64,000 nt of DNA from Dongshaea marina (GCF_003072645.1 NZ_CP028897.1:3981658-4045657); one strand, 5' to 3'; positions 19,444 to 29,401 are shown, counted from the stretch's first letter. Program-made: numbers and translations. The notes: generated from the letters alone by a model not told the origin.

Positions 19444-20162
19444 TCCTGGCTCCATCCCAGCGTCTGCAGCAAGCCACCCATGGCTTCATCCAGAGATGCC
19501 TCAATACAAACAGGCTCATTGCTCTCGGGGTGGATAAACTCCAGGGACAAAGAGTGCAGTAGCAGGCGACTCACCCCGAAATGCTCACGGAAAAAGCGAT
19601 TATGTCGCCCTTCGCCATGGGTGGTATCACCAATCATGGGGTGATACAGGTGCTCCATATGTCTGCGCAGCTGGTGTTTACGCCCGGTGAGCGGACTGAG
19701 CAAGGCTAAGCTGTAGCGACTGGTCGGGTAGCGACTAATCACCGCATAGGGCAGTTCCACCTTTCCCAAACAGCGATATTCGGTCTGCGCCTCCTGCGCC
19801 TCTTTATCTTGGCTCACATCCGCATCGGCTAACTTATCCAGCCTGGGTTTCAGCGGATAATCGATGAGCCCCTGATCAGGCAGATAACCGCGCACCAGGG
19901 CCAGATAGCGCTTCTTCACAGAGCGCTCACTAAAAAGCTCAGTCATTGAGCGGGCCATCTCGGGGTTCAGTGCAAACAGCAGCACACCGGATGTCGGGCG
20001 ATCCAGCCGGTGCACCGGATAGACATGCCGACCCAACTGATCTCTTAACATCTGCATCGCGAACTCTGTGGCGTGACGATCCAGCATGCTGCGGTGGACC
20101 AGCAAGCCTGCAGGCTTGTTGATTGCCACCAGTTGCTCATCCTGATAGAGGATCTCTAACAT
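19428..20162 (-). CDS. truC: tRNA pseudouridine(65) synthase TruC
   Basis: TruC makes pseudouridine-65 in the acceptor stem of certain tRNAs. The 244-residue RluA-type protein begins MLEILYQDEQLVAINKPAG and carries the catalytic motif HRLDRPTSGVLLFAL, whose Asp is the nucleophile. GRKHQLRRHMEHLYHPMIGD is the second conserved block. yqcC ends 1 base upstream, so the pair is cotranscribed as in E. coli. Confidence 0.95.
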   Translation of the reverse strand: MLEILYQDEQLVAINKPAGLLVHRSMLDRHATEFAMQMLRDQLGRHVYPVHRLDRPTSGVLLFALNPEMARSMTELFSERSVKKRYLALVRGYLPDQGLIDYPLKPRLDKLADADVSQDKEAQEAQTEYRCLGKVELPYAVISRYPTSRYSLALLSPLTGRKHQLRRHMEHLYHPMIGDTTHGEGRHNRFFREHFGVSRLLLHSLSLEFIHPESNEPVCIEASLDEAMGGLLQTLGWSQELWQS

Positions 20163-20163
20163 C

Positions 20164-20523
20164 TCAGTCTCGCTCTGCCGGTTTTCCGCTTAGCAGCTCA
20201 TCAAAGCGGGCGATGATCTCGATAAGCTCTGCGGCACGCACTGGATGATCTTTGAGGGCCTCGGTTGCCATCGGGGTAATTGAGATCGCCTCAGGCAATG
20301 GGTGCCCACCATCGATCAAGGCTCGCATCCGCGGCAACAGGATAAACTGCAGCCACTGGGTAAACTCCAGGGTATCCACACAGAAGGGCTGCTGGCTTGA
20401 AAGCGCCTCGACAGATGGCATCACCTCCTCCCAGAATAACCGGAGCTTTAGCTCCTGCTCCAACAGGTTCAATAACTCTAATGTTTGTTGAGCTTTCTGC
20501 TCGGGTGTTGCATCTGCATGCAT
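20164..20523 (-). CDS. yqcC: YqcC family protein (DUF446)
   Basis: A small helical protein of unknown function in the YqcC family. The conserved core is QPFCVDTLEFTQWLQFILLPRM followed by LPEAISITPMATEAL. Homologues are about 110 residues, so I start at 20523 (MHADATPEQKAQQTLELL), giving 119. The longer frame reaches back across the divergent DUF3549 gene and is unlikely. It sits directly before truC. Confidence 0.88.
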   Translation of the reverse strand: MHADATPEQKAQQTLELLNLLEQELKLRLFWEEVMPSVEALSSQQPFCVDTLEFTQWLQFILLPRMRALIDGGHPLPEAISITPMATEALKDHPVRAAELIEIIARFDELLSGKPAERD

Positions 20524-20577
20524 ATCAACGCTTTCCTCTCTATAATGGGGGCTCATTGACCAAAGTTGTTGGATCTC

Positions 20578-21627
20578 ATGCTTATCAAGACCCTTACAGA
20601 TTTTCTTGTACAGGCGGATACCCGGTACCAGATCTATGATCTGGGACGACGGATCCGCCCCATTGATAACCAGACATTTTCCCAGATAGAGCAAAACCAG
20701 TGCCCCTACCCCTGGCCGCTCCAGCAACACGCCTGGCTTGCGGTACTGTTCTGGAATCCTCAGCTATCAAACGAGCATTATATCTGGTTTTTAAAATTTC
20801 CTTTAGATGAACGTGGCTTGCTGCACCCGGCTGCCCCCAGCCAGTTCCTTGAATCGGTGGCCGAGATCCTGGGTAGCAACCTGACCGGAAACCTGAATGA
20901 GGAGCAGCAACAGCGCCTCGCCAGCAACCCGGCTGTCTTCAAACCGGCCCAGGAGAAGCTGGCACTACTGCACGCCATGATCGCGGAAAAGTTTCACCTG
21001 CCGCCCTCACACTGGTACCCCGATGTCCAAACCTATCTCGATGGCACACCCGAGGCGAAGCCCTGGGAGCAGCTCGGATTGCAGGGGTTTGCCGATTATG
21101 TCATTCGCCTGCGCCATGATACCCCCGTCGACTCGTTGTGCCGGCTGTTGCCCAAACTGGATGAAACGCCTCTCTATACCCTGTGCCAGCTACTGGAGCA
21201 GAGCGAGCTACCCAAAGGGGTGTTTGACAGCCTCTACCAGATGATCAACCGGGAGCTGGAGCTCGCCGAGCCCAATCCGCAAAAGATTGCGATGCTGCTG
21301 CGGGCTACCACAGGGGCTCCTCAGGCAAAGCGCCGCCGCCAGCTCATCGCCAAGCTGTTGATGGCAGCCCCAGGCACCGAACTGCTACTGGTTATCGCTG
21401 CCCGCAGTTTTGAAGATCTCTGCGATAACGATCTTCTGGAGCTTTATCTTAAAACCCTGGCGACCATTAGCGAGCCGGCAGTCCTGTTCTGCCCCCTGTA
21501 CCGGGAGCTGGTTTCCCAACCTCAGCTTCGTCTGCAGCTACTACCTCTGCTGCATACGGGTCATACGGATCCGGACATTCAAAAGGGACTGGATAGCCTG
21601 CTCAGTGAGATGCGCTCCGGTGGTTAA
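20578..21627 (+). CDS. DUF3549 family protein
   Basis: I recognise this as the DUF3549 family seen beside yqcC/truC in Vibrio- and Aeromonas-type genomes; its function is unknown. The 349-residue product from the ATG at 20578 (MLIKTLTDFLVQADTRYQIY) has no signal peptide or membrane segment and is rich in Leu/Gln helices, notably 150-345. WPLQQHAWLAVLFWNPQLS and IWFLKFPLDERGLLHPA are its most distinctive blocks. It is divergent from yqcC by only 54 bases and overlaps the next gene by 8, so the pair is translationally coupled. Confidence 0.8.
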   Translation: MLIKTLTDFLVQADTRYQIYDLGRRIRPIDNQTFSQIEQNQCPYPWPLQQHAWLAVLFWNPQLSNEHYIWFLKFPLDERGLLHPAAPSQFLESVAEILGSNLTGNLNEEQQQRLASNPAVFKPAQEKLALLHAMIAEKFHLPPSHWYPDVQTYLDGTPEAKPWEQLGLQGFADYVIRLRHDTPVDSLCRLLPKLDETPLYTLCQLLEQSELPKGVFDSLYQMINRELELAEPNPQKIAMLLRATTGAPQAKRRRQLIAKLLMAAPGTELLLVIAARSFEDLCDNDLLELYLKTLATISEPAVLFCPLYRELVSQPQLRLQLLPLLHTGHTDPDIQKGLDSLLSEMRSGG

Positions 21628-21940
21628 CCTACTGCTGATCCTGTTAGCTGTGGGTGTGATGGCGCTGTTTTATAAACAGCGCCAGCAGAGTGAATATGCT
21701 AAACGCTATATTCAGGACTACTGCCAGCGTGAGGGATTGCAACTGCTTGAGCTGTTCCGTGCTCACAACCGGGTAACCCTGTCCCCGCTGCGCTTTATCA
21801 CCGACTACGGTTTCAGCTACACCACAGATGGCATCGAGCCCCTTGAGGGTAGCCTGCAGATGCTGGGAATGCGGGTGGTAGAGATCCGGGTTCAGTCCCC
21901 GGATGATGCCAGCCACTCGACCTATGAGAACCTGAAGTGA
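21620..21940 (+). CDS. DUF3301 family small membrane protein
   Basis: A 106-residue protein starting at a GTG (21620) inside the end of the DUF3549 gene. The N-terminus LLLILLAVGVMALFYKQRQQ is one membrane helix followed by a basic stretch, so the rest probably faces the cytosol. ARFITDYGFSY-like residues (LRFITDYGFSYTTDGIEPLE) match the DUF3301 family, which follows DUF3549 in related genomes. Function unknown. The same frame is open further upstream, but that part is antisense noise against DUF3549 in another frame. Confidence 0.8.
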   Translation: MVNLLLILLAVGVMALFYKQRQQSEYAKRYIQDYCQREGLQLLELFRAHNRVTLSPLRFITDYGFSYTTDGIEPLEGSLQMLGMRVVEIRVQSPDDASHSTYENLK

Positions 21941-21956
21941 TACCTATCATGAAAGA

Positions 21957-22106
21957 AAGGTGATCAGCTTGTTCTGATAATCCATGAGTCATTTGCGCCA
22001 CGCAGCAAGTACATCCTGTATGCTCGATGCCAGCATCCATGCTACCAACGGGCTAAATGACTCACAGATTATCCAAATTGGGGTTAGCTGCACCCTGATC
22101 ACTTAA
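21957..22106. repeat. Palindromic intergenic element with GGAT-loop hairpins
   Basis: The ends pair over a long distance: GTGATCAG with CTGATCAC and GATAATCCATGAGTCATTT with its near-complement in AAATGACTCACAGATTATC. The interior, read on the minus strand, contains AGCATGGATGCT (22032-22043) and TACAGGATGTA (22010-22020). These are the same kind of loops as in the repeats near 13 kb and 45 kb. No gene fits in this gap. Confidence 0.7.
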
Positions 22107-22165
22107 CTATTAAGATTGGTATGATTCGCAGGATCTCGGGAGCCCAACAGGCACCCGGTGACTAC

Positions 22166-22717
22166 TTAGTCGCCTAGCCAGGGCTCCAGCCTGTCCAGAA
22201 AGCCGGACAGGTCGACTCCCAGCGGGATCCTCTGCCCCTTACTCAGTTTCTCAAGCAGCACCTCGCCGCTTTGATTATCGACCGAGATGATCTGCATCTC
22301 ATCCCGGCAACTGGCAATAAACAGGGTCGGAGCACGTTTCAATTTTTTCTGCATCAGCAGGTGGCCAATCAGGTTTTCCTGGAGCCTGGAAAAATCCTCC
22401 TCATTCCAGGGCTGTACCAGCTCAATGGCCAGCCCCTTGTATAGTGCTGGCAGAGGCCCACTAAAGTAGTGGCTATAAAACTGGCACACATCCGAGTGCA
22501 GTGATAACTCCAGCGCCTGCTCCACATTGGAAAAGTCACCAGCCCTGCCGCGCTCAGAGGGCCACCAGACGATTTCATCCTCCCGGGGCTTCCCCTGCTG
22601 ACAGGGAGATAACCAGTCGGCATCGAACTCCTGCTTGGGTTCAAGATGGCGGGATTTACACCAATGTTGCCAGCGCTCAATATAGGATTGCAGCGCACAA
22701 AAAACTTGATTTGCCAT
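22166..22717 (-). CDS. syd: SecY-interacting protein Syd
   Basis: Syd is a soluble protein that binds SecY at the inner membrane and may remove defective translocons. The product from the ATG at 22717 (MANQVFCALQSYIERW) has 183 residues against 181 in E. coli. Typical segments are FSNVEQALELSLHSDVCQFY, LVQPWNEEDFSRLQENLIGH and the C-terminal FLDRLEPWL. The longer upstream frame overlaps the queF promoter and is rejected. It is divergent from queF with 54 bases between, as in E. coli. Confidence 0.94.
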   Translation of the reverse strand: MANQVFCALQSYIERWQHWCKSRHLEPKQEFDADWLSPCQQGKPREDEIVWWPSERGRAGDFSNVEQALELSLHSDVCQFYSHYFSGPLPALYKGLAIELVQPWNEEDFSRLQENLIGHLLMQKKLKRAPTLFIASCRDEMQIISVDNQSGEVLLEKLSKGQRIPLGVDLSGFLDRLEPWLGD

Positions 22718-22771
22718 ATAAATTCTCCACAATTGCGCGCATATTCTCCCAGAAAGTTTTAAGGATGAACA

Positions 22772-23620
22772 ATGGCAAAACATGATCCCTACAAAGATGC
22801 GGCTGAGCTTGCGGATCTGGAGCTTGGAAAGCGCAGCGACTATGTCACTCAGTACAGCCCACAACTACTGCAGCCGGTTCCCCGCTCTTTGAACCGCGGC
22901 GATCTGAACCTGCTGGCCGAGCTGCCTTTTTCCGGTGAGGATATCTGGACCCTGTATGAGATCTCCTGGCTTAACCCCAAGGGCAAACCCATGGTGGCGA
23001 TTGGTGAGGTTCGCATCAACGCCGCAAGCTTAAATCTCATCGAGTCAAAATCATTCAAGCTTTACCTGAATAGCTTTAACCAGAGCCACTTCTCCAGCCT
23101 CAGGGAGCTGGAAAACACCATGAGTCAGGATCTTAGCAACTGCGCTCAGGGCGAGGTTTCGGTTCAGCTCTTTGAGCTCACCCAGGCCAGGGCTGAGATC
23201 GCCCATATTCCTGGCGAGTGTATCGATGATCTGGATATCGCCATCGATAGTTACCAGTTCAATCCTAAATACCTGGAGAATGCGACCTCAGATAAACAGG
23301 TGGAGGAGACCCTGTGCTCCCACCTTCTCAAGTCAAACTGCCTGGTAACCGGCCAGCCGGACTGGGGGAGTGTGACCATCCACTATCAGGGCTGCAAAAT
23401 CGATCGCGAAGCCCTGCTCCGTTACCTGGTCTCTTTTCGCGATCACAACGAGTTCCATGAGCAGTGTGTCGAACGCATCTTTTCTGATCTTCTGCACTAC
23501 TGCCAACCAGAAAAACTGACCGTCTATGCCCGCTACACCCGACGCGGAGGGCTGGATATCAATCCGTTTCGTAGTAATTTTCAGAAAACCCCGGAAAATA
23601 TCCGCAACATCCGACAATAA
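22772..23620 (+). CDS. queF: NADPH-dependent 7-cyano-7-deazaguanine reductase QueF
   Basis: QueF reduces preQ0 to preQ1 in queuosine synthesis. The 282-residue protein equals the E. coli long-form (YqfC-type) length. The catalytic Cys is residue 190 in [37 protein letters not shown] is the substrate-binding ESKS motif near residue 90. [13 protein letters not shown] holds another conserved region. Start at the ATG at 22772 is supported by AAGGA upstream. It is a T-fold enzyme of the cytosol. Confidence 0.97.
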   Translation: MAKHDPYKDAAELADLELGKRSDYVTQYSPQLLQPVPRSLNRGDLNLLAELPFSGEDIWTLYEISWLNPKGKPMVAIGEVRINAASLNLIESKSFKLYLNSFNQSHFSSLRELENTMSQDLSNCAQGEVSVQLFELTQARAEIAHIPGECIDDLDIAIDSYQFNPKYLENATSDKQVEETLCSHLLKSNCLVTGQPDWGSVTIHYQGCKIDREALLRYLVSFRDHNEFHEQCVERIFSDLLHYCQPEKLTVYARYTRRGGLDINPFRSNFQKTPENIRNIRQ

Positions 23621-23698
23621 TCGCCCACCGGGCTGGACGCTCCCAGCCCGGGGCGCTAACATGAAGGCCCATTCGCCGTTTTACCATATAGATATTTA

Positions 23699-25978
23699 AT
23701 GCGGAAAACGCTTGTCCTGTCGCTAATACTGATTTTGCTGCCGCTGCAAAGCTTTGCCGCGCAGCTGAGTAGCTCAACACTACCGCTGAATATCAGCGAT
23801 GTATTGTTGCCAATGCTGCTCAATAAGGCGAAATCTGATGTGAACTCCGAGCCCTCGCTCTGCGTTCAGTACACCCAGCAATATCTGCATCCTGAGTCTT
23901 CCGCAACCTCGACTTCCGGCTCGACCAGCCATGGTAAAAAGCTCAACTATTTCCAGGCAACCCAGCAGATCACCGCCTTTCAGATGCAGGCGAAATGTCA
24001 GCTCAATATGTCTGAAAAGCGGGACGCCCTGCTGAGCATTGAAAAGGCAGAAAATCTCTCTGAAGGCCCGAGATTTACTCTGCAGCAGGCACAAAACTAC
24101 TATTTGAAAGCCTTTATCTACACCCAGGCGATGCACGATTACGCCCGTTCTCTGGAGATGATCGATCAGGCCGAAAAGCGCACCCAGATTCTAGGAGAGA
24201 AGGCGGGAGACCTTCCCTTTAACCTGTCCCTGCTGCGCCTGGCTAACTACATCAACCTGCAGCAGTTCGACCAGGCCCGGCTGCTTCTCAAGGGCTTACA
24301 GCTTGAGCTTAATGATCACGGTTCCTCCACCCAGCTGGCCTGGCTACGCTTTGGGGAAGGAAGCTATTATCAGGCCCTGAATGAACCTCAACTGGCACTA
24401 CAACACTATCTGCAGGCCTACCAGAAAGCAGCCAAGGTGAAGGATGATCTGCTGCGGGTTCATCTGAGCTGGTTTATCGCCGAACTCTATGCCAACCAGG
24501 GAAATCTGAAAAAAGCGATTCAATATGAAAATCAGGGAGCCGAGATTGCTGAAAAACAGGGGAGCAGTATCCTGTTAGCGGGCAGTCAGTTTCAACTGGC
24601 AAGGCTCAACCGGGCCATGGGCTCAAACAATATTGCCCTGGTCTACTTCTTCAATGCCCTGGATCTGTATCGTAACCTGCATGCAGATCTGAAGATCACC
24701 GAAACCTATCAGCAGATCGGCTCAACCTACCTGCAGATGCAGTATTGGCCTCAGGCGAAAAACTATCTGCAAAGTGCCGAGCAGGGGTATCTCAAGCACA
24801 AGGATCCTCAGGGCGTGCTCAATAGTCGCCTTGAGCTCACCAAGCTCGATATTCGCCAACTCAGATTTGAGCGGGCACTGAATGCGCTGCATGAGCTGCT
24901 GCCACAGGCAAAGAAACTGCACGACCTGCATGCAGAGCGAACCATCTACGAGTTACAAGCCTCTGTCTATGAGCATCAGCAGCTGTATAAGAAAGCCTAC
25001 CATGCGAATAAACAGGCCAGCAGCATTGAACATCAGCTGCACCTGAAGAGAGCATCGAAGCCGCCCCAGCAGCAAAAACTGGTGGCATTTGAGCAGCTAA
25101 ACGAGCTGAAACAGCTCCAGGATAGCAACAACCGCCTCAAGCAGAACCGTCTGACCCTGGTGTTTTTATTGGGAATCAGCAGCATCTGTATCTTCATGCT
25201 GGCTCTGGTGATGCTCTGGATGTTCCTGAGCAACAAGCGTCTGGCGCTGCTCAATGAAAAGATGTCCAAAGATATCTATCAGAACATCCGCTCCGGACTA
25301 CCTAACTGGCGTAAGCTTCTGTTGAGAATGCCCCGGGAGCTGATGAAGCGACAAATCGACTCGGAACAATGGTACCTGGAAGAGTCCTCTCCCTATACCA
25401 ATAAGGACAGGCTTCACTACCTGCTATTCAAGGTCGAATTCTTAAGAGAGTGGCGCGAACGGCTGGGCTCGACCATCTCTTTGCACCTGACCAAGCAGTT
25501 TGGCCAATATGTGGCAGACCGTGCTCATGATCCGGACCGGATCTATGATCTCGGTGAAGGTAACCTGCTACTGGCACTGCCTCACCTTGAGAAAAATGAA
25601 CTCTATCATCAAACCGAAGAGTGGATCCGTTATCTGGCAAACTTTCCTTCCACCTACGCGCTGCGCCGTGAAGTGAGTGCCGGAATCATCAGCGTCCCCT
25701 TTCTTCCCAAAGAGCCCAGCGCCCTGGATCACCTGGCCCTGAGTGATATCGCCACCTTTGCCCTGGCAGGAGCCAATCAACTGGGCCTTCGTAGTGGACA
25801 AAACTGCTGGGTTGAGCTAATCCCGATCAACTGTTCACAGGCCGCTTTTTTCCGTGGCGAGATCTGGGAAAGTTGTGTGCAAGCCATTGACAGAGGGTTG
25901 CTCAGAGTTAACACTTCCCTAGAGAAAGAGGAAATTGACTGGCATGCAATTTTGGCCGCCAGACACCCTTGTGAATAG
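23699..25978 (+). CDS. TPR sensor-like membrane protein with degenerate GGDEF-type domain
   Basis: The 759-residue protein has a signal peptide (MRKTLVLSLILILLPLQSFA), a periplasmic region with many TPR-like helices (about 130-450), a coiled coil ending near 480, one membrane helix (LVFLLGISSICIFMLALVML, about 482-502) and a cytosolic domain. That last domain has the layout of a nucleotide cyclase fold (LLFKVEFLREWRERLGS, then YDLGEGNLLLALP), but the GGDEF signature is replaced by LGEGN, so it should not make c-di-GMP. It is followed 31 bases later by an intact diguanylate cyclase. Related pairs lie near queF in Vibrio. Role inferred: periplasmic sensing linked to c-di-GMP signalling. Confidence 0.8.
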   Translation: MRKTLVLSLILILLPLQSFAAQLSSSTLPLNISDVLLPMLLNKAKSDVNSEPSLCVQYTQQYLHPESSATSTSGSTSHGKKLNYFQATQQITAFQMQAKCQLNMSEKRDALLSIEKAENLSEGPRFTLQQAQNYYLKAFIYTQAMHDYARSLEMIDQAEKRTQILGEKAGDLPFNLSLLRLANYINLQQFDQARLLLKGLQLELNDHGSSTQLAWLRFGEGSYYQALNEPQLALQHYLQAYQKAAKVKDDLLRVHLSWFIAELYANQGNLKKAIQYENQGAEIAEKQGSSILLAGSQFQLARLNRAMGSNNIALVYFFNALDLYRNLHADLKITETYQQIGSTYLQMQYWPQAKNYLQSAEQGYLKHKDPQGVLNSRLELTKLDIRQLRFERALNALHELLPQAKKLHDLHAERTIYELQASVYEHQQLYKKAYHANKQASSIEHQLHLKRASKPPQQQKLVAFEQLNELKQLQDSNNRLKQNRLTLVFLLGISSICIFMLALVMLWMFLSNKRLALLNEKMSKDIYQNIRSGLPNWRKLLLRMPRELMKRQIDSEQWYLEESSPYTNKDRLHYLLFKVEFLREWRERLGSTISLHLTKQFGQYVADRAHDPDRIYDLGEGNLLLALPHLEKNELYHQTEEWIRYLANFPSTYALRREVSAGIISVPFLPKEPSALDHLALSDIATFALAGANQLGLRSGQNCWVELIPINCSQAAFFRGEIWESCVQAIDRGLLRVNTSLEKEEIDWHAILAARHPCE

Positions 25979-26009
25979 GCCGCCGCAGGGAGAGTGAGAC
26001 AATTCATTC

Positions 26010-27575
26010 ATGGACGATTCAGCCCGGCAACATGCAGAGCAGCTGCAGCAGAAATTACTTAATGAGCAGACTCAGCACCAGCAAGCAATAGCCCGCCTGA
26101 GCTCTGAGCAGAAACTCGCCTGCCACCTGATCGGGCAGCTCATGAATATCTGCCGGGGCTTGGATCGGGAGCTGGATAACCGACTCGCCGACCTCAAACA
26201 TGAGCTCGATCAGTTTCAGGGTTTTGAATCGATCACCGAGCAACTCGATACCTTTGATAAATACCTGCTAAAGCAAGCCCATATCCAGGAAGAGTCTTTT
26301 GCAGACAGCGACAAAGCACTGCACCAGGGGCGCACCCAGCTCAAAAAAATTAAACAGCTCCCTAGGGAGTTTGAGGTCACCCTAAAGGAGCTGCTCAACA
26401 CCCGGGACCCCTACTCGATGCGAGAGTACCAGCAGCAGACCATGCAGCTTCTGGATTTTTACCAAAACCTGTGGGGACACTTTCATAACGGCGATGCCCC
26501 CTCTGAAGCGACATTTGCCGATGGTAAGGTGCCGGAGCAACTCACCGAGGAGCTTAGTGATAAGCTGCAATTGCTGGTCGGGAATATCGAACTGTCCCAG
26601 CCCCTCAACGATCAGCTCAAAGAGCTGCGTAAGAAACTACTCGCAGGCAGTGATCCCGACTCACTGACAGAAGTGAGCCTGCAGGTGATGATGGTACTGA
26701 TGCAGGGGCTCTATGAGGAGCGCACGGCATTCCAGGAGCTACTCGGTGCAATGGGTAATAACCTGACCTCGCTGCAACATAACTTCGATAAGTCGGTCAA
26801 TGAGAGCTGCGAGCTCCATGAACAGGGAGAGCAGGCGGATACGAACCTGCAAGCCCACATCTCAGAACTCCAACAAAGCACTCAGCAGGCCACCGAGTTT
26901 GAAGACATCAAGCGCAGTGTGGTGTCCGGGATCGACACCATCTCCTCCATGATGATTCAAAGGCGCCACCTCAAGGCCCGTGAACAGGTCCTGCTCAATC
27001 GCCTCAATGATATGGGAAGTCATCTCAAGCAGGTTCAGGAAGAGGCCGATGAGTACAAGAAACAGCTGGATATCCAGAAGAGCCGCCTCTATATCGATAA
27101 GCTGACTCAGATCGGTAACCGGGAAGCCCTGGAAGAGCGGATGAAGCTGGAGTTCAAGCGCTGGAAGCGCTATGGCACTCCGCTGGGTGTCGCCATTGCC
27201 GATCTCGATTTCTTTAAGAGCGTCAATGACAGATTCGGCCACATCGCCGGCGACAAGGTGCTAAAGGTGGTGGCCCGAACCCTGCAGCTCTCTTTGCGAG
27301 ACACCGACTTTGTGGCCCGATTCGGCGGGGAGGAGTTTATCCTGCTGCTGCCCAATATCCCGGCCGATCAGCTATTCACCCCGCTGGAAAAAATTCGTGA
27401 AGCGGTCAACAACATCCCCTTCCACTTCAAGGATGAGAATATCTCGGTCACCATCTCCATCGGGGCAACCCTGCTGCTGGAGGGCGATACCTCGACAACC
27501 GTGTTTGAACGAGCCGATACCGCCCTGTATCAGGCAAAAAATGAGGGGCGCAACCGGGTCATCCTCAGTATCTGA
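26010..27575 (+). CDS. Diguanylate cyclase with long coiled-coil N-terminus
   Basis: The C-terminal domain (about 360-520) is an intact GGDEF domain: LYIDKLTQIGNREALEERM opens it, the active site is ARFGGEEFILLLP, and the inhibitory I-site RDTD lies five residues before GGEEF. It should convert two GTP to c-di-GMP and be product-inhibited. The N-terminal 340 residues are helical and coiled-coil, Gln/Glu-rich, with no signal peptide or membrane segment, so the protein is cytosolic and probably dimerises through this region. It is close behind the TPR/degenerate GGDEF gene, which suggests a signalling pair. The ATG at 26010 has no close Shine-Dalgarno. Confidence 0.9.
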   Translation: MDDSARQHAEQLQQKLLNEQTQHQQAIARLSSEQKLACHLIGQLMNICRGLDRELDNRLADLKHELDQFQGFESITEQLDTFDKYLLKQAHIQEESFADSDKALHQGRTQLKKIKQLPREFEVTLKELLNTRDPYSMREYQQQTMQLLDFYQNLWGHFHNGDAPSEATFADGKVPEQLTEELSDKLQLLVGNIELSQPLNDQLKELRKKLLAGSDPDSLTEVSLQVMMVLMQGLYEERTAFQELLGAMGNNLTSLQHNFDKSVNESCELHEQGEQADTNLQAHISELQQSTQQATEFEDIKRSVVSGIDTISSMMIQRRHLKAREQVLLNRLNDMGSHLKQVQEEADEYKKQLDIQKSRLYIDKLTQIGNREALEERMKLEFKRWKRYGTPLGVAIADLDFFKSVNDRFGHIAGDKVLKVVARTLQLSLRDTDFVARFGGEEFILLLPNIPADQLFTPLEKIREAVNNIPFHFKDENISVTISIGATLLLEGDTSTTVFERADTALYQAKNEGRNRVILSI

Positions 27576-27819
27576 TCCCTCAACCCCGGACTCTGATAGC
27601 TCAAACCAGCAGCAGATCCCGGGTTATTTGAGTTTTTCGCTCAAAAAAGACGCAAATGAGTCAACCTGCTCTCCACTTTTTATCTAAGTCGCACTAGGAT
27701 CAAAATAGACCGCAGTCGCTTCGTCATTAAGATACTGAGGTCCCCAAGTGCGCGCAGCATTGCAAAAAGTGCTGTGTCGCAGCCACAAGAAGTACAAAAT
27801 ATGGACATAAGGGGACGAT

Positions 27820-29174
27820 ATGATTACACACCTCAACCCAGTAGGAAGCATGGCACTTCTTTCTCAGTTGGAGGTCGATCAGCTCAAGCAAACCGCGAGT
27901 AGTGAGATCTACCAGCTATTCCGCAACTGTTGTTTGGCCGTACTCAATTGCGGCTCACAAACCGATAGTTCCAAAGAGATACTGGAAAAATTCAAGTCAT
28001 TCGATGTCAAAGTGATCCGCCGTGAGCGCGGTGTCAAACTGGAGCTTTTTGATGCTCCTGAAGATGCCTTTGTGGATGGGGAGATCATTGTCGGGATCCA
28101 GGAGCACCTGTTCTCTGTGCTACGAGATATCATCTATGTCACTGGTTTGCTTGAAGGAAAGTCAAAAGAGGATCGCGAAAAGCCAGCGAACCTGACCGAT
28201 CTCATCTTCAACGTTCTGCGCAATGCTGAAACAATCCGTCCCGGCGTCGATCCAAATCTCATCGTCTGCTGGGGGGTCACTCGATCAATGAGCGTGAGTT
28301 TAACTATACCCGTGAAGTAGGAAGCGAATTAGGCCTCAGAGAACTCAATATCTGCACCGGCTGTGGCCCTGGAGCCATGGAGGGACCGATGAAGGGAGCC
28401 GCCATTGGTCATGCTAAGCAGCGGGTCCATCATGGCCGCTATATCGGATTAACCGAGCCCAGCATTATCGCTGCCGAGCCCCCCAACCCGATCGTCAACG
28501 AACTGGTGATCCTACCGGATATCGAAAAGCGCCTGGAGGCCTTTGTTCGCTTTGGCCACGGGATCATCATCTTCCCGGGCGGCGTCGGCACCGCCGAAGA
28601 GCTGCTGTATATTCTCGGGATCATGATGCATCCGGAAAACAAGCTTCAGCCACTGCCAATTATTCTGACCGGTCCCAAGGAGAGCGAAAACTACTTCCGT
28701 ACCATTGATGAGTTTATCCAGGCAACACTCGGCCCCAAAGCAGCCAGCCTGTATGAGATCATTATCGATGATTCACAGCGAGTCGCGCGGACTCTCAAGG
28801 AGAGCATGGTAAAAGTTAAGGAATATCGTAAGGCGATCGGCGATGCTTACTCCTTTAACTGGACCCTCAAGATTGAGCCTGAATTCCAGCAGCCCTTTGA
28901 GCCCGATCATGACAACATGACTCAACTCAACCTGCACTGGGAACAGCCCCCTCAGCAGCTGGCAGCCAACCTGCGCCGTGCCTTCTCTGGCATTGTCGCC
29001 GGTAACGTCAAGGAAACAGGGATCCAGCAGATCGAGGAGAAGGGTCCCTTTAAGATTAACGGCGATCCCAAGCTGATGAAGCTGATGGATAAGCTTCTCA
29101 AGAGCTTCGTCAAGCAACAGCGGATGAAGCTACCGGGAACCCAGTACATCCCATGTTACGAAATCATTAAATAA
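27820..29174 (+). pseudogene. ppnN: ppnN nucleosidase, broken by a one-base frameshift
   Basis: PpnN (YgdH) cleaves purine/pyrimidine nucleoside monophosphates to base and ribose 5-phosphate and is activated by (p)ppGpp. The first frame (27820-28320) runs from MITHLNPVGSMALLSQLEV to PNLIVCWG, then drifts into unrelated residues. From [20 protein letters not shown] the family sequence continues in another frame to 29174 (ending YIPCYEIIK). The break is at a G6 run (28271-28276) where seven Gs would restore one frame of about 451 codons. Both halves are otherwise well conserved, including [13 protein letters not shown]. The damage could be real, recent, or a consensus error. The start has AAGGGGACGAT upstream. 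Confidence 0.9.
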
Positions 29175-29401
29175 CCACTCCGGGGGAGGTCTTACCCTCC
29201 CTCATTTTTTGATCAATTTAGTTGCAACTTGTTGCCCTGTTGTTACAATGCCTGCGGTGTTCCCCGGCTATCCTAACAGAACACCTACAATTTCCACTCC
29301 TATCTGCGCCGCTTGGCATGCTTTGGGCTCCAGGCCCCGTACCCTGCTACTTGCCATGCAAGCCTGTGCAGATGGCTCTGACCTGAAAATGGAAACTACA
29401 G

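Noticed and set aside
28271-28276. Programmed frameshift in ppnN
   Set aside because: PpnN is not known to use frameshifting, the G run is not a standard slippery heptamer with a stimulator, and one-base deletions recur in other genes here.
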